In this document: one piece after another, positions 55,571 through 64,000 of the stretch
How the letters are laid out: each line of letters begins with the position of its first letter
How positions within the stretch are numbered: position 1 is the first letter of the stretch
Origin: Nostoc sp. CMAA1605
GTDB lineage: Bacteria > Cyanobacteriota > Cyanobacteriia > Cyanobacteriales > Nostocaceae
Length of the DNA: 64,000 nt
Direction of reading: 5' to 3'
NCBI RefSeq assembly: GCF_021596505.1
Contig: NZ_PJIZ01000032.1
Span: forward strand, 1-64,000
Notes under the pieces: model-generated
Told to the model about the DNA's origin: nothing
The model's input: only the letters and a program-made list of their open reading frames with translations
Databases searched by the model: none
Translations under genes and position numbers: made by a program

Positions 55571-55598
55571 GTCTGTTTTTTTAGTTGGAAGTCCCCAA
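55571..55598. repeat. conserved end of MITE-like repeat family C
   Basis: TTTTTTTAGTTGGAAGTCCC matches the right end of family C copies at 1219, 2834 and 15338. The left end of this copy was not identified. The sequence overlaps the 3' end of the MATE transporter gene, which reads its last residues (GTSN-stop) from it. Confidence 0.55.
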
Positions 55599-56942
55599 TA
55601 AATCTGGACTAGGTATTTTGCTTTCCAGTGTTTTAGGTAATTTCAACCCCAAAACCACAATCATAATGCTCATGTAAGCAATTAAAGACACCCATAAGAG
55701 ATGATTGTTTTGCAGATACCAAGCTGTAGCGGCTAGTGGTGCAAAACCGAATCCAAAGGCTAAAAGTACGGCGTTACGGATAGTTGCGCCTTCTTTTAAA
55801 CCGATAAAGTATCCTTCTAACATAAAAGCGATCGCAGTTAAAGCTAAAAGTGGCAGTAACCAAATCGCATAACTGCTAATGTGTTCGTTAACTTCTGTAT
55901 GACTGGTTAGAATACCAAATATTGTATCTGGGAAAATCACAGCAGCGATCGCAAAACCCAGGGAAATAAATAAACTGGTGATTACAGAAATAGTTAACAA
56001 CGGTAACATCTTCTCTGTTGTGCCTTTACCCTGAAAATTTCCGGTTAAAGTTTGTGTAGTCAGACCTACGCCTTGAATGGTGAACTGACTCAATATAGCA
56101 ATTTGCAACAATAACCCATTTTCTGCTAAGGTAATTGTCCCCATTGTGGCACTCAAATTAGTAAAGATGGCATAGGTGGAAATCAAGATTAAGAATCGCA
56201 CCAAAATGTTTGTCTTGAGAACAACAGTATCTTTCAAAGCCAGCCAATCAAACACCTCTTCTAAGGCGGCGCGTAATTTTGACCATTCAATGGTGAAGCA
56301 AACACCCACTAAACCAGTCAACAGTGCTAAATATTGACTGATTGCTGTTGCTAGTCCTGCACCCATACTTTCCCAACCCCATTGGACAATCATTAAATAG
56401 TCCAACAGCACATTAGAACCATTGCCAATTAGAGATATGAGCAACACCCAGCTATTCTTTTCTCGTCCCGTGAACCAACCAATTAAAACAAAGTTGAGTA
56501 ACACCGCCGGAGCTGCCCAAATTCTCGCATAGAAATAATCTGTTCCAGAACTTTCAATTTCTGGTGAACCGCTTAAAATCCAAAAGCCTAACTTTTGGAT
56601 AGGGTATTGCAGCAACAGGATCACTAACCCCAGTCCTAGCGCAATTAAAGCACTCCGCATTCCTACTAATAATATGGTTTTATGATCATCCATGCCCACA
56701 GATTGAGCGGTGAGAGCATTGACACTAGAGCGTAAGAACTTTAACACGCGATAAAGATAGTCAAAAAGTATTGTGGCGAGGATAACTCCCGCCAGGTGAC
56801 GGATATCTGCTAAATGACCTAAAAAGGCGATATCAACAATCCCCGCGAGAGGAACCATCATGTTGGAAAGCACGTTAATACTTGCCATTTTGTAAAATCG
56901 CGGTAAAAAGTCGTACTGGAGTGAGACTGCTGCAAATCTCAT
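55581..56942 (-). CDS. MATE family (DinF-like) efflux transporter
   Basis: A 453-residue membrane transporter with 12 predicted spans arranged in two similar halves, of the MATE/DinF type that expels cationic compounds in exchange for Na+ or H+. The first half holds NVLSNMMVPLAGIVDIAFLGHL (about residues 24-45), a typical MATE opening, and GVGLTTQTLTGNFQGKG begins the second half. Its C-terminal GTSN-stop lies in repeat family C, so the real end may once have been different. Not a Wzx flippase by sequence character. Substrate unknown. Confidence 0.88.
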   Translation of the reverse strand: MRFAAVSLQYDFLPRFYKMASINVLSNMMVPLAGIVDIAFLGHLADIRHLAGVILATILFDYLYRVLKFLRSSVNALTAQSVGMDDHKTILLVGMRSALIALGLGLVILLLQYPIQKLGFWILSGSPEIESSGTDYFYARIWAAPAVLLNFVLIGWFTGREKNSWVLLISLIGNGSNVLLDYLMIVQWGWESMGAGLATAISQYLALLTGLVGVCFTIEWSKLRAALEEVFDWLALKDTVVLKTNILVRFLILISTYAIFTNLSATMGTITLAENGLLLQIAILSQFTIQGVGLTTQTLTGNFQGKGTTEKMLPLLTISVITSLFISLGFAIAAVIFPDTIFGILTSHTEVNEHISSYAIWLLPLLALTAIAFMLEGYFIGLKEGATIRNAVLLAFGFGFAPLAATAWYLQNNHLLWVSLIAYMSIMIVVLGLKLPKTLESKIPSPDLLGTSN

Positions 56943-57178
56943 AATTTGACTGTACTGGAGTTATTGATGGAAATTGGAACTATTTTAGTGTAGTTGACTG
57001 GTAAACAAAAAAGTGTTGTGGGGAGTTAAGGCAACGGTGCAGCGATTTCGAGTCAGGCTTTGTCAGAAATTATTATTTACAGTCCCAGGTGCGATCGCTA
57101 TTCTCCAGCTTACGTAATTATTGGGGTATTGTTTGTATACAGTGTAGTGTAACGCAATCTCATACTAACTCACTATGT

Positions 57179-57215
57179 CAAGATACCCAATCTCTCCAAG
57201 AAGTCGGGTATCTTG
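57179..57215 (-). terminator. hairpin downstream of the MFS gene
   Basis: CAAGATACCC pairs with GGGTATCTTG (10-bp stem, 17-base loop). It starts 35 bases beyond the stop of the MFS gene (minus strand), so termination of that transcript is plausible. Confidence 0.55.
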
Positions 57216-57250
57216 TTGCTTACGAATGATTTAGGACTGTTATATTGACA

Positions 57251-58444
57251 TTACAAGCAAGTGCAATACCTAAAAACAAAAAAGATAAAAATTGCAAATA
57301 CTACTCCTGCATAAAACACACTACTGATTCCCCCAAAACCAAACACTATTCCCATTAACAGTGGCCCTAAAGTTTGTCCTAATCCGAAAAATGTCCCATT
57401 CACAGATAAAATCGTCGCTAAATATTCTTTGGGAGCTAAATCAGCTAATAGTGTTTGAATGCTGGGAAATCCAATACCTGAACCAATACCAAAAATTGTA
57501 GTTGGAATTAGTAAAAACCAAATACTTGGCATGAAGGGAACAAGTGATAAAGCTACAGCATATAAAATAAAAGATGCCCTAATTAACGTTGTCGGTGAAT
57601 ACTTTTTGCTTAATTTTCCCAATTGGGCAGATGTGATTGTAATTGCCACAGAAACGCTAGATAATAATATGCCAATTGTGGCTGGTGGGGCTTTAAAGAC
57701 ATCACTAATTAACTGGGGTAAATAAGTTATGTAAGCACCGTAAAGTAGCACGAAATTAGCTGCACTAGCGATAAATAACCCAAATAAACGACGATTTCGC
57801 AAAACTTTGGCAGCGTTTTTGATATATTCTCGGAGGTTGCGATCGCCTTTGGGTTCGGGATTATCCAAAAACAATAATACTAACAATCCAATGGGAATAG
57901 CCAAAATAGGCAACATAAAAGGATAATACCAGCCTAATGTTGCCAAAGCACCACCAATAGTGGGATAACTAGCCGTACCAATACTACTAATGCTGGCATT
58001 GTAACCCATTGCCTCAGTGCGTCTAGCTCCAATGTATAAATCACCAATTAAGGTAATACTCAAAGATAACAAAGAAGCTGCACCGATACCTTCTAAAAAC
58101 CTCAAACCTAGTAATAAATCAAAATTGCGGACGAAACCGCAAGCCGTCCCAGCAATGCCAAATAAAAATAGGGAAGGAACAATAATTTTCTTTCTGCCTA
58201 ATCTATCAGCCAGCACACCCAGAACAGGGCTTAGTATAACCGTGGGTAATGTAAATACCGTAATCAATAATCCCAGATTTTTAGGATCTACTTCTAAAGA
58301 TTTAGCTAACTGTGGAAACGCTGGAGTTATACTAGAAACCCCAATTACAGCTATTAAAGTGACAGCACAAATAATCTGAAAATTTAACTCTTGAAAGACT
58401 GGTTTACGTGGCTCTAATTTTTCAGGCTTTTCTGCTGAATTCAT
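57251..58444 (-). CDS. major facilitator superfamily (MFS) transporter
   Basis: A 397-residue transporter with 12 predicted spans. The typical MFS loop motif LGVLADRLGRKK follows the second span (about residue 80), and RFLEGIGAASLLSLSITLIGDL is the fourth-helix antiporter-like region. The second half has GIGSGIGFPSIQTLLADL. The substrate is not clear; sequence character resembles drug or metabolite efflux permeases. It is separated from the porin gene by 39 bases and could share a transcript with it. Confidence 0.87.
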   Translation of the reverse strand: MNSAEKPEKLEPRKPVFQELNFQIICAVTLIAVIGVSSITPAFPQLAKSLEVDPKNLGLLITVFTLPTVILSPVLGVLADRLGRKKIIVPSLFLFGIAGTACGFVRNFDLLLGLRFLEGIGAASLLSLSITLIGDLYIGARRTEAMGYNASISSIGTASYPTIGGALATLGWYYPFMLPILAIPIGLLVLLFLDNPEPKGDRNLREYIKNAAKVLRNRRLFGLFIASAANFVLLYGAYITYLPQLISDVFKAPPATIGILLSSVSVAITITSAQLGKLSKKYSPTTLIRASFILYAVALSLVPFMPSIWFLLIPTTIFGIGSGIGFPSIQTLLADLAPKEYLATILSVNGTFFGLGQTLGPLLMGIVFGFGGISSVFYAGVVFAIFIFFVFRYCTCL

Positions 58445-58483
58445 AATAGTACAGTAAAGTGAATGGGGCGCGTTACAGAAAAT

Positions 58484-60085
58484 TTAAAAAGCAAATACTG
58501 TCCGCAAAGTGCCGGTGACAATTGTGCCGTTACTATCTTGATTACTCGGATGAGCTATTACCTGAATTAAAGGTGTAACTCGGATATGATCAGTCACAGG
58601 AAAGTTATAGAAAGCTTCAAAATTCATCTGTGTACTATCCCCCACAGCATTTTCGATGAAAGGTTGCCCAATTGCAATACCCGCGATCGCTCTTTCCATA
58701 AACAAATCTCGAAATCCTAACCCAGCCATCCAATAATGTGGATTGATATCACCTAAGCTGGTATCAGGATAACTAGCATAACCATAACGACCAAAAACAC
58801 CCACACGATTATTCAAAGCCAGGTCAAAATTGACACCCACACCATTAAAACTACTACCGAATAGCTGACCGCCACTATATTGCAAACGTACCGCCAAAGT
58901 TTTAGTAGGAGCATATTCCAGTTCTACAAAGCCTTGGTAGGGATCACCAAACAAACCACCATCCGCACCACCGCCAGATGTGGGGAATAAACGAATATCT
59001 TCAGCCGCACCGCCACCAATTAATCTTCGGTTCTCTGGTAACGAATCAGTGGCATCTCCTGCAACGTATAATGCTCTGAATTTAAAGGGACTGGCTTTTG
59101 GTTGCCAGTTAATAAAAGCACCCGCCCCTGCCGGTCTAGGAAGTAATATATAGTTGTTAACTAAAGCCTGAGTAGAAAAGTCTAAAAAGCTGATGTTAGC
59201 ATAACGATTTTGATCAACAAAATCAGGAGCAACAATTGCAGGGCCGATAGTAACTTGCAAATCTTCAACAGGTTTAAAAGTGTAGTACAGCCTTCCTATA
59301 CTTAATTGATCATTCCGCCCTGGAATAGAAAAATCTAAGGTACTCCCCAAATTTGGTTCAAGATATCCACCCGCGTTATCGTTTGCACCATCACTACCTG
59401 TAACTAAGCGAACTTTTAATAAATCTGTGCCATAAAAGCTGGTGTTTAAATCCAAACTGAGTCGATAAATCAAAGTTGCATTGGGGTCATTATCAGCAAT
59501 TACCCTACCTCTAGGAGCAATAATTCTATCACCACCAAATCCCCCAACGTTGAATGCAAAGATAGCCTGACCCTGTAATTTTGTCGTAGTAGAAAACTGA
59601 TTGGCTTCTAGCATTGCATTTTGAGCTTCGAGGTTATCAACCCTTCCTCGCAATGTAGCTAATTCTGGGGCAAATATTGCTTGTAGTCGTTGTAACTTCT
59701 CTAAATCTTCAGATGCAACTAAATCTGATTTGCCGTTGCGAATTAACTCATTTACTTGCTCTAATACCGCATTGATCCCAGCCGCAAATTCATAGCGACT
59801 CATAGCGCGGCTACCCTGAAAACTCCCATTGGGATAACCTGCAATGACACCGTAACGCTCAACTAACGACTGGAGAGCTGCAAACGCCCAATCTTGAGGT
59901 TGTACATCTTGTAATTGGCTGACAGAGGTAACTTGTTCTAAGGTTGTTTCTGTTTCAGAGCTATCAATGTCTACATTAGACTGAGCTATTGCGCTACTAC
60001 CAGGAAAGACTAAACACAAACACCAGATTGATTTAACTAATATCAGCAGGGATATAGGAGGAAAAATAGATTTTTTTGCACTCAT
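58484..60085 (-). CDS. iron-uptake-type porin (SLH and OprB-like)
   Basis: Outer-membrane porin of 533 residues. Signal peptide about 1-34 (ending SSAIA). An SLH domain follows (about 55-115, with WAFAALQSLVERYGVIAGYPNGSF and SRYEFAAGINAVL), then a coiled-coil linker (about 120-155), and a beta-barrel of alternating strands to the C-terminal Phe (RTVFAF). The SLH part binds cell-wall polymers and the barrel forms a channel; related cyanobacterial porins are reported to support iron uptake. It is a large, intact member. The MFS gene lies immediately downstream on the same strand. Confidence 0.9.
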   Translation of the reverse strand: MSAKKSIFPPISLLILVKSIWCLCLVFPGSSAIAQSNVDIDSSETETTLEQVTSVSQLQDVQPQDWAFAALQSLVERYGVIAGYPNGSFQGSRAMSRYEFAAGINAVLEQVNELIRNGKSDLVASEDLEKLQRLQAIFAPELATLRGRVDNLEAQNAMLEANQFSTTTKLQGQAIFAFNVGGFGGDRIIAPRGRVIADNDPNATLIYRLSLDLNTSFYGTDLLKVRLVTGSDGANDNAGGYLEPNLGSTLDFSIPGRNDQLSIGRLYYTFKPVEDLQVTIGPAIVAPDFVDQNRYANISFLDFSTQALVNNYILLPRPAGAGAFINWQPKASPFKFRALYVAGDATDSLPENRRLIGGGAAEDIRLFPTSGGGADGGLFGDPYQGFVELEYAPTKTLAVRLQYSGGQLFGSSFNGVGVNFDLALNNRVGVFGRYGYASYPDTSLGDINPHYWMAGLGFRDLFMERAIAGIAIGQPFIENAVGDSTQMNFEAFYNFPVTDHIRVTPLIQVIAHPSNQDSNGTIVTGTLRTVFAF

Positions 60086-60421
60086 AGATAGGGGGTGAGA
60101 TATTTTGAATTTCCCCCTGATGGGGCGATCATTGATTTTTCATAGAAGTTACGCGCACAAAAGTTTACAATTTATCGCCAGCACTATTCTTGTCTATTAT
60201 TGCTTTTGTTATTCTCCCCTATACCCCTTATTGATAGCAGGGTGCTTTCATACGAAAAAAGAAAAATAGATAGGTTTTGATTTTTTGTTTTGTAGCTGAG
60301 ATTTTGACCCCTCTCCAAACCTCTCCCCCCGTGGGGGAGAGGCTTTGAAAGCTAGGTTTATTTTTTTCTCTGGTTGTATGAAACCACCCTGCCTATACTC
60401 TTTATTGATAGCCCCTAAATT
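60086..60421. other. intergenic region upstream of the porin gene
   Basis: No gene seen. It should contain the porin promoter, and includes a perfect hairpin (60320-60342) that could end the CDGSH transcript. Confidence 0.5.
60320..60342 (-). terminator. perfect hairpin, possible terminator
   Basis: CCTCTCCCCC, 3-base loop, GGGGGAGAGG. It lies 80 bases beyond the CDGSH gene's stop; no T-run is obvious. This is also a common dispersed palindrome. Confidence 0.45.
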
Positions 60422-60658
60422 TTAGAGTGATTTATGGCTACCATCGCAAAAAGGTGCATTGTTAGTGTGTTTACACAGACACAGTGCAACCTGTTTTTCT
60501 TCTGTAATTTCAAAAGCTAATGGTATAAAATCTGTCCCTTTATGAGAACCATCACAAAAAGGTTGATTCGTAGACTGTCCACAACTACACCAAAAGTATT
60601 TACCTGGTTGTAGTTTTACAAGTGTAGGTTTTTTGTCAACAATTATAGGTTCAGACAT
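60422..60658 (-). CDS. CDGSH iron-sulfur domain protein
   Basis: A 78-residue protein with two CDGSH zinc-finger-like motifs: CSCGQSTNQPFCDGSHKG (about residues 24-41) and CLCKHTNNAPFCDGSHKS (about 60-77). Each would hold a [2Fe-2S] cluster through three Cys and one His, so it is a tandem, double-cluster CDGSH protein (MitoNEET-like fold). A longer in-frame start exists (60697), but ATG 60658 has GGGGA upstream and is preferred. These proteins take part in iron-sulfur or redox handling; the partner is unknown. Confidence 0.88.
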   Translation of the reverse strand: MSEPIIVDKKPTLVKLQPGKYFWCSCGQSTNQPFCDGSHKGTDFIPLAFEITEEKQVALCLCKHTNNAPFCDGSHKSL

Positions 60659-60911
60659 GGAATTCCCCAAGATGATTGGTATTACTGGCAATGGCAATTA
60701 ATTCTTGATATTTTGAGGTTCAAGAACTCTTCATGTCTTAAACTTTACTTTGAGAGTTTTGCTTAGGTCTTTTCTATTCTTGTTAAAAGTATTCTATTGT
60801 TGTAATTATGCTTAAAATTCCTGTTAAAGACAGTCGCTGTTAATAATCAAATTCTCAAACTCATTGAAATTTCATTATAATTATTTCACTGTAGCATAGA
60901 CTGAATGCAAC

Positions 60912-63263
60912 TTACCATTGATACCCTACAGCAATTAAGTTCTCCGCCGCAGATTTATCCAATGGCTTGGAGAAAAAATATCCTTGACCATATTCACATT
61001 TCATTTTCTTTAAAAAGGCTAGCTGTTCTTCCGTTTCTATGCCTTCTGCTGTGACACTTATGCCAAGTTTTTTCGACAATATGATAATTGTTTCCACAAT
61101 TTCTAAATTAACTCGACTCGTATTTTTACCACTTACGAAAGTACGGTCAATTTTTAACTCATTAATAGGAAACTGATGCAGGCGACCTAATGAAGAATAA
61201 CCTGTACCGAAATCATCAATCGCTAACTGAATCCCTAAATTTCTGATTTCTTTAAGTACCAAAATTGCCTTGTCCCCATTTTCCATAATCACACTTTCTG
61301 TAATCTCTAGTTTTAAACTTTGTGCATCTAACTTTGTCCTCTTTAAAACTTGATCAACATATGACAGCAAACTGCTTTGGCTAAATTGAGGATTACATAG
61401 ATTAACACTGATAGTCAAAGCTGATTCTCTCGGATTTACTGATTTGAGTGAGAATCGCTCTTGCCACTCTTTAACCTGAGAACATACTTCATAAAGTACC
61501 CATTGATCAATTTTGACAATCAACCCAGATTCTTGTGCTACTGAGATAAATTCTTCTGGAGAAATAATTCCTTTTTGTGGGTGTAGCCAGCGTAAAAGCG
61601 CTTCAAATCCTGTTAATTTTCCCGTAGCTAGTGAGACTATTGGTTGATAGTAAATCTGAAATTCTTTGCGTTCAATAGCTTGGCGTAAGGCAGTCTCTAA
61701 TTGTAGGCGCACTAACACTTGAACGTGCATATCAGAGTCGAAAACCTGGTAACTTGAATTTTCCTTGGCTTTAGCTTGATACATTGCTAGGTCAGCATTG
61801 CGTAGCAGGTCTTCTGGTTGTTCATAACCTGTAGAACTTAAAGCAATGCCTATACTCGCTTTGGTAAAAACTTCTTGCCCAGCTAGAGTGATTTTACGTG
61901 ACAGACTTTCTTGAAGTTGCTCAACCACATCTATCACATCTTTTACACCGCTAATACCCTCTAGCAAAACTGTAAACTCATCTCCTCCTAAGCGTGCAGG
62001 TAAGTCTATGGTACGTAAACAATCCTTAATTCTTTGAGCAACAATTAATAGCAATTGGTCTCCATACGCGTGTCCCAAACTATCGTTGATAAACTTGAAG
62101 TCGTCTAGGTCTATAAATAAGACAGCAAACATATAATCTGGACGAAGTTGGGAATAATTCACTACGTGTGTGAGGCGGTTCATAAAAAAAGAGCGATTCG
62201 GTAAACCCGTAAGAGCATCATAAAATGCCTGGTGCAGCAGTTTTAACTCAGCTTGCTTGCGTTCTGCGACTTCCACCTGCAATTTTTGATTGGCTTGAGC
62301 TAGTTGAGATGTTCGTTCGATTACATGTGCTTCTAACTCTGTATAGGATACTTTTAGTGCTTCCTCTGCCGCTAGTAGTTTTTGATTGTTTTGTGAAAGT
62401 TTCTCGATGTATTCAGCTACTGTTTGGAGCAATTCGTTAAAAGATGTGGACAATAAACCGATTTCATCTGAGGTAATAACAGGAACTTGCAGCGCAAAAT
62501 TTGACGTACGTTTAATTACTTTAGCAACTTGAGTTATGGTTTCAATTGGTTGTGCAATCACACGACTAGTAGTAACAGCCAAAGTTATAGCTATTACAAC
62601 TGATATTGACATACTCACAGTTAAAATTTGTATTCTTAAAGACTCTGATTTCTGCACAGCCTGTATTGCTATGTACTCTCGCTCTCTGGCTTCTTTAATG
62701 TAGGGTGTCAGTCTGTATGCAAGGGAAGTAATGTCAGTAAACTCTTTACCTCTGGTAAATTCTTTGATTAATGCCTCGGTTTTATCAGTTGATCTGGAAT
62801 CAAACCCATTAAGCAGTTCTATTAGACTTTGATAGAATTCATCTGCTGCTTGCTGAGACTTATTAAGCAAAATGGTAAATTCTGTTCTTGATGAAGTGTT
62901 TGTTGAAGAATTAATTGCTGTTAGTATTTTGTGTATTTTATCTCGTCGCCCAGGTAATTGAGACCTATTTTTTTTTAGATTTGTTGGGTTTTGCAATAGA
63001 GGAACAAACTCTCTGGTTGGTAAAGTCTCAAGCATGGCAATTTGCAAATCACTTAAAAGAAGACTTTCCCTATTAGCACTTATTTGAACAGCAATAGCTT
63101 GTTGGTAATAGAAGTCCCCAACTATCAATCCAGTTTTGGTTCCAATTATGGCAATTCCAATAGCAAAAACATAGCCGCTAATAATTTTATTTCTGACACT
63201 TCTCACCAATAGAGAAGGTAGTTTAAATATAAATCTAGTTTTGTTATGACTATTTTTCTCCAT
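60912..63263 (-). CDS. bifunctional GGDEF-EAL cyclic di-GMP enzyme with HAMP
   Basis: Inner-membrane c-di-GMP signalling protein of 783 residues. N-terminal span (about 25-45), a periplasmic helical sensor region with a second span (about 205-228), a HAMP domain (about 228-285), a coiled coil (about 285-330), a GGDEF domain with LGGDEFTVLLE (about 425) and an EAL domain starting GFEALLRWLHP (about 555), with DDFGTGYSSLG, KIDRTFV and AEGIET further on. Both catalytic signatures are intact, so synthesis and hydrolysis are both possible. GTG at 63281 exists; ATG 63263 is preferred. It may regulate the exopolysaccharide locus, which is only inference. Confidence 0.92.
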   Translation of the reverse strand: MEKNSHNKTRFIFKLPSLLVRSVRNKIISGYVFAIGIAIIGTKTGLIVGDFYYQQAIAVQISANRESLLLSDLQIAMLETLPTREFVPLLQNPTNLKKNRSQLPGRRDKIHKILTAINSSTNTSSRTEFTILLNKSQQAADEFYQSLIELLNGFDSRSTDKTEALIKEFTRGKEFTDITSLAYRLTPYIKEAREREYIAIQAVQKSESLRIQILTVSMSISVVIAITLAVTTSRVIAQPIETITQVAKVIKRTSNFALQVPVITSDEIGLLSTSFNELLQTVAEYIEKLSQNNQKLLAAEEALKVSYTELEAHVIERTSQLAQANQKLQVEVAERKQAELKLLHQAFYDALTGLPNRSFFMNRLTHVVNYSQLRPDYMFAVLFIDLDDFKFINDSLGHAYGDQLLLIVAQRIKDCLRTIDLPARLGGDEFTVLLEGISGVKDVIDVVEQLQESLSRKITLAGQEVFTKASIGIALSSTGYEQPEDLLRNADLAMYQAKAKENSSYQVFDSDMHVQVLVRLQLETALRQAIERKEFQIYYQPIVSLATGKLTGFEALLRWLHPQKGIISPEEFISVAQESGLIVKIDQWVLYEVCSQVKEWQERFSLKSVNPRESALTISVNLCNPQFSQSSLLSYVDQVLKRTKLDAQSLKLEITESVIMENGDKAILVLKEIRNLGIQLAIDDFGTGYSSLGRLHQFPINELKIDRTFVSGKNTSRVNLEIVETIIILSKKLGISVTAEGIETEEQLAFLKKMKCEYGQGYFFSKPLDKSAAENLIAVGYQW

Positions 63264-63726
63264 ATTAGACCAAGACTTCACGAGGGTATTTCAGCTTAGG
63301 TTAGTAACCTGATACTTGCTGATAAGACTAACAGATAAATGTAAAAATTAACATAGATTGAGGATGTTAATTGTATTCAAGTTATTTTTTTATGTAAGTC
63401 TATAGCAATAGAAAACCACCAATTTAGGTAAATTTTTTACCTAAAAAGCATACTTTTATGAGGTAGATATCTAATTGTTTATAATTGGTAAAAGTTTATG
63501 ATTGATTTGTGTTTTTATGTTAAGAGGGAAGTTAATTGGTGGGATTTATTTTTTATGAAAAATATTGTTATCGACGAAGAATATCATCGCAGCATGAATA
63601 GTTTCTTGTACATTATTGCAAAATATTGTTCTACTTTTGTTTTACCCAAGTCATACTAGTTCGCACGCCACTATGTTGGCGCACACAAAGGTGTAATCTG
63701 TGAATACAAGCCAACTGACTATGCTA
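63264..63726. other. intergenic region
   Basis: No gene or repeat family recognised. AT-rich, presumably containing the promoter of the GGDEF-EAL gene. A small inverted repeat (GCCA...TGGC) near 63668-63681 is weak. Confidence 0.4.
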
Positions 63727-64000
63727 TTAGTGAACTTCCATTGTGCTTGTCGCACCTAATTGGAGAGCATAGAGATTAGCATAAACACCTTGTTGCTCAA
63801 TCAGTTGAGCATGAGTCCCTCTTTCAACAATTTGACCTTGCTGCATCACTAACACCTGATCAGCCTGGGTGACGGTGCTGAGACGGTGAGCAATGACGAA
63901 ACTGGTACGACCTTTTAATAAACGAGCGATCGCATCTTGTACTAGGGCTTCTGTACGAGTGTCTATGCTACTGGTTGCTTCATCTAAAATCAAGATGCGG
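63727..64000 (-). CDS. ABC exporter ATP-binding domain (C-terminal part only)
   Basis: The end of an ABC transporter gene whose beginning is outside the window. The visible part starts in the Walker B ([10 protein letters not shown]), and includes the D-loop, the H-loop VIAHRLSTV, and the usual [20 protein letters not shown] ending. The pattern fits the exporter type with fused membrane and ATP domains (MsbA-like). Only about 88 residues can be read, so the substrate is unknown. Confidence 0.85.
   Translation of the reverse strand, partial: RILILDEATSSIDTRTEALVQDAIARLLKGRTSFVIAHRLSTVTQADQVLVMQQGQIVERGTHAQLIEQQGVYANLYALQLGATSTMEVH

Noticed and set aside
55581..56942. Calling the MATE-type gene a Wzx polysaccharide flippase
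   Set aside because: Its opening motif and two-half layout fit MATE/DinF; it is on the opposite strand outside the operon.
1..64000. CRISPR array, tRNA or rRNA genes
   Set aside because: No regularly spaced repeat array, cloverleaf sequence or rRNA-like region was recognised; the repeats found are palindromic or short tandem units. A scan with dedicated software would be more reliable than this reading.

Overview
The window looks like chromosomal DNA from a filamentous, probably nostocalean (Nostoc/Anabaena-type), cyanobacterium. The reasons are many HIP1-like GCGATCGC octamers, a cytochrome c6-like gene, an SLH-domain iron-uptake-type porin, a cyanoexosortase with PEP-CTERM proteins, and many short palindromic and heptamer repeats. 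The DNA is AT-rich. No tRNA, rRNA or CRISPR array was recognised. The genus is inference.

Layout. (1) 1-6.9 kb: housekeeping and small genes (aldo/keto reductase, c-type cytochrome, coiled-coil protein, Pmp3-type protein, a frameshifted holin-like membrane protein, the RNA-binding factor Tex). (2) 7-14.8 kb: loosely packed accessory genes tied to surface polysaccharide (family-2 glycosyltransferase, methyltransferase, 2OG-Fe(II) oxygenase, WcaF-type acetyltransferase, a PEP-CTERM protein, a secreted CBM6-like protein). (3) 16.1-22.5 kb: the cyanoexosortase module (exosortase, its associated protein, an HpsJ-like protein, a second PEP-CTERM protein) next to a Wzc-type BY-kinase. (4) 23.6-55.5 kb: a long, nearly unidirectional exopolysaccharide locus with an ABC exporter pair (Wzm/Wzt), about sixteen glycosyltransferases, two FkbM methyltransferases, acyltransferases, an NAD-dependent epimerase, a polymerase-like membrane protein and a YdcF protein. 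(5) 55.6-64 kb: MATE and MFS transporters, the porin, a CDGSH iron-sulfur protein, a GGDEF-EAL protein and the end of an ABC exporter gene.

How it fits together. The glycosyltransferases would build a surface glycan decorated by methyl and acyl groups and exported through Wzm/Wzt, with the BY-kinase controlling chain length or export. The exosortase would process PEP-CTERM proteins at the membrane so they can join the same extracellular matrix. The initiating phosphoglycosyltransferase and outer-membrane export channel are not seen here.

Most notable: the exosortase/HpsJ/PEP-CTERM/BY-kinase module; a 1322-bp IS4-family element with a 9-bp target duplication that splits an acyltransferase gene in frame; a chimeric ORF joining an acyltransferase start to an ISL3-like transposase end; an IS5-like remnant just before the one intact acyltransferase; closely related glycosyltransferase paralogues at both edges of the locus; and several families of MITE-like palindromic repeats, some of whose ends lie on the stop codons of neighbouring genes.
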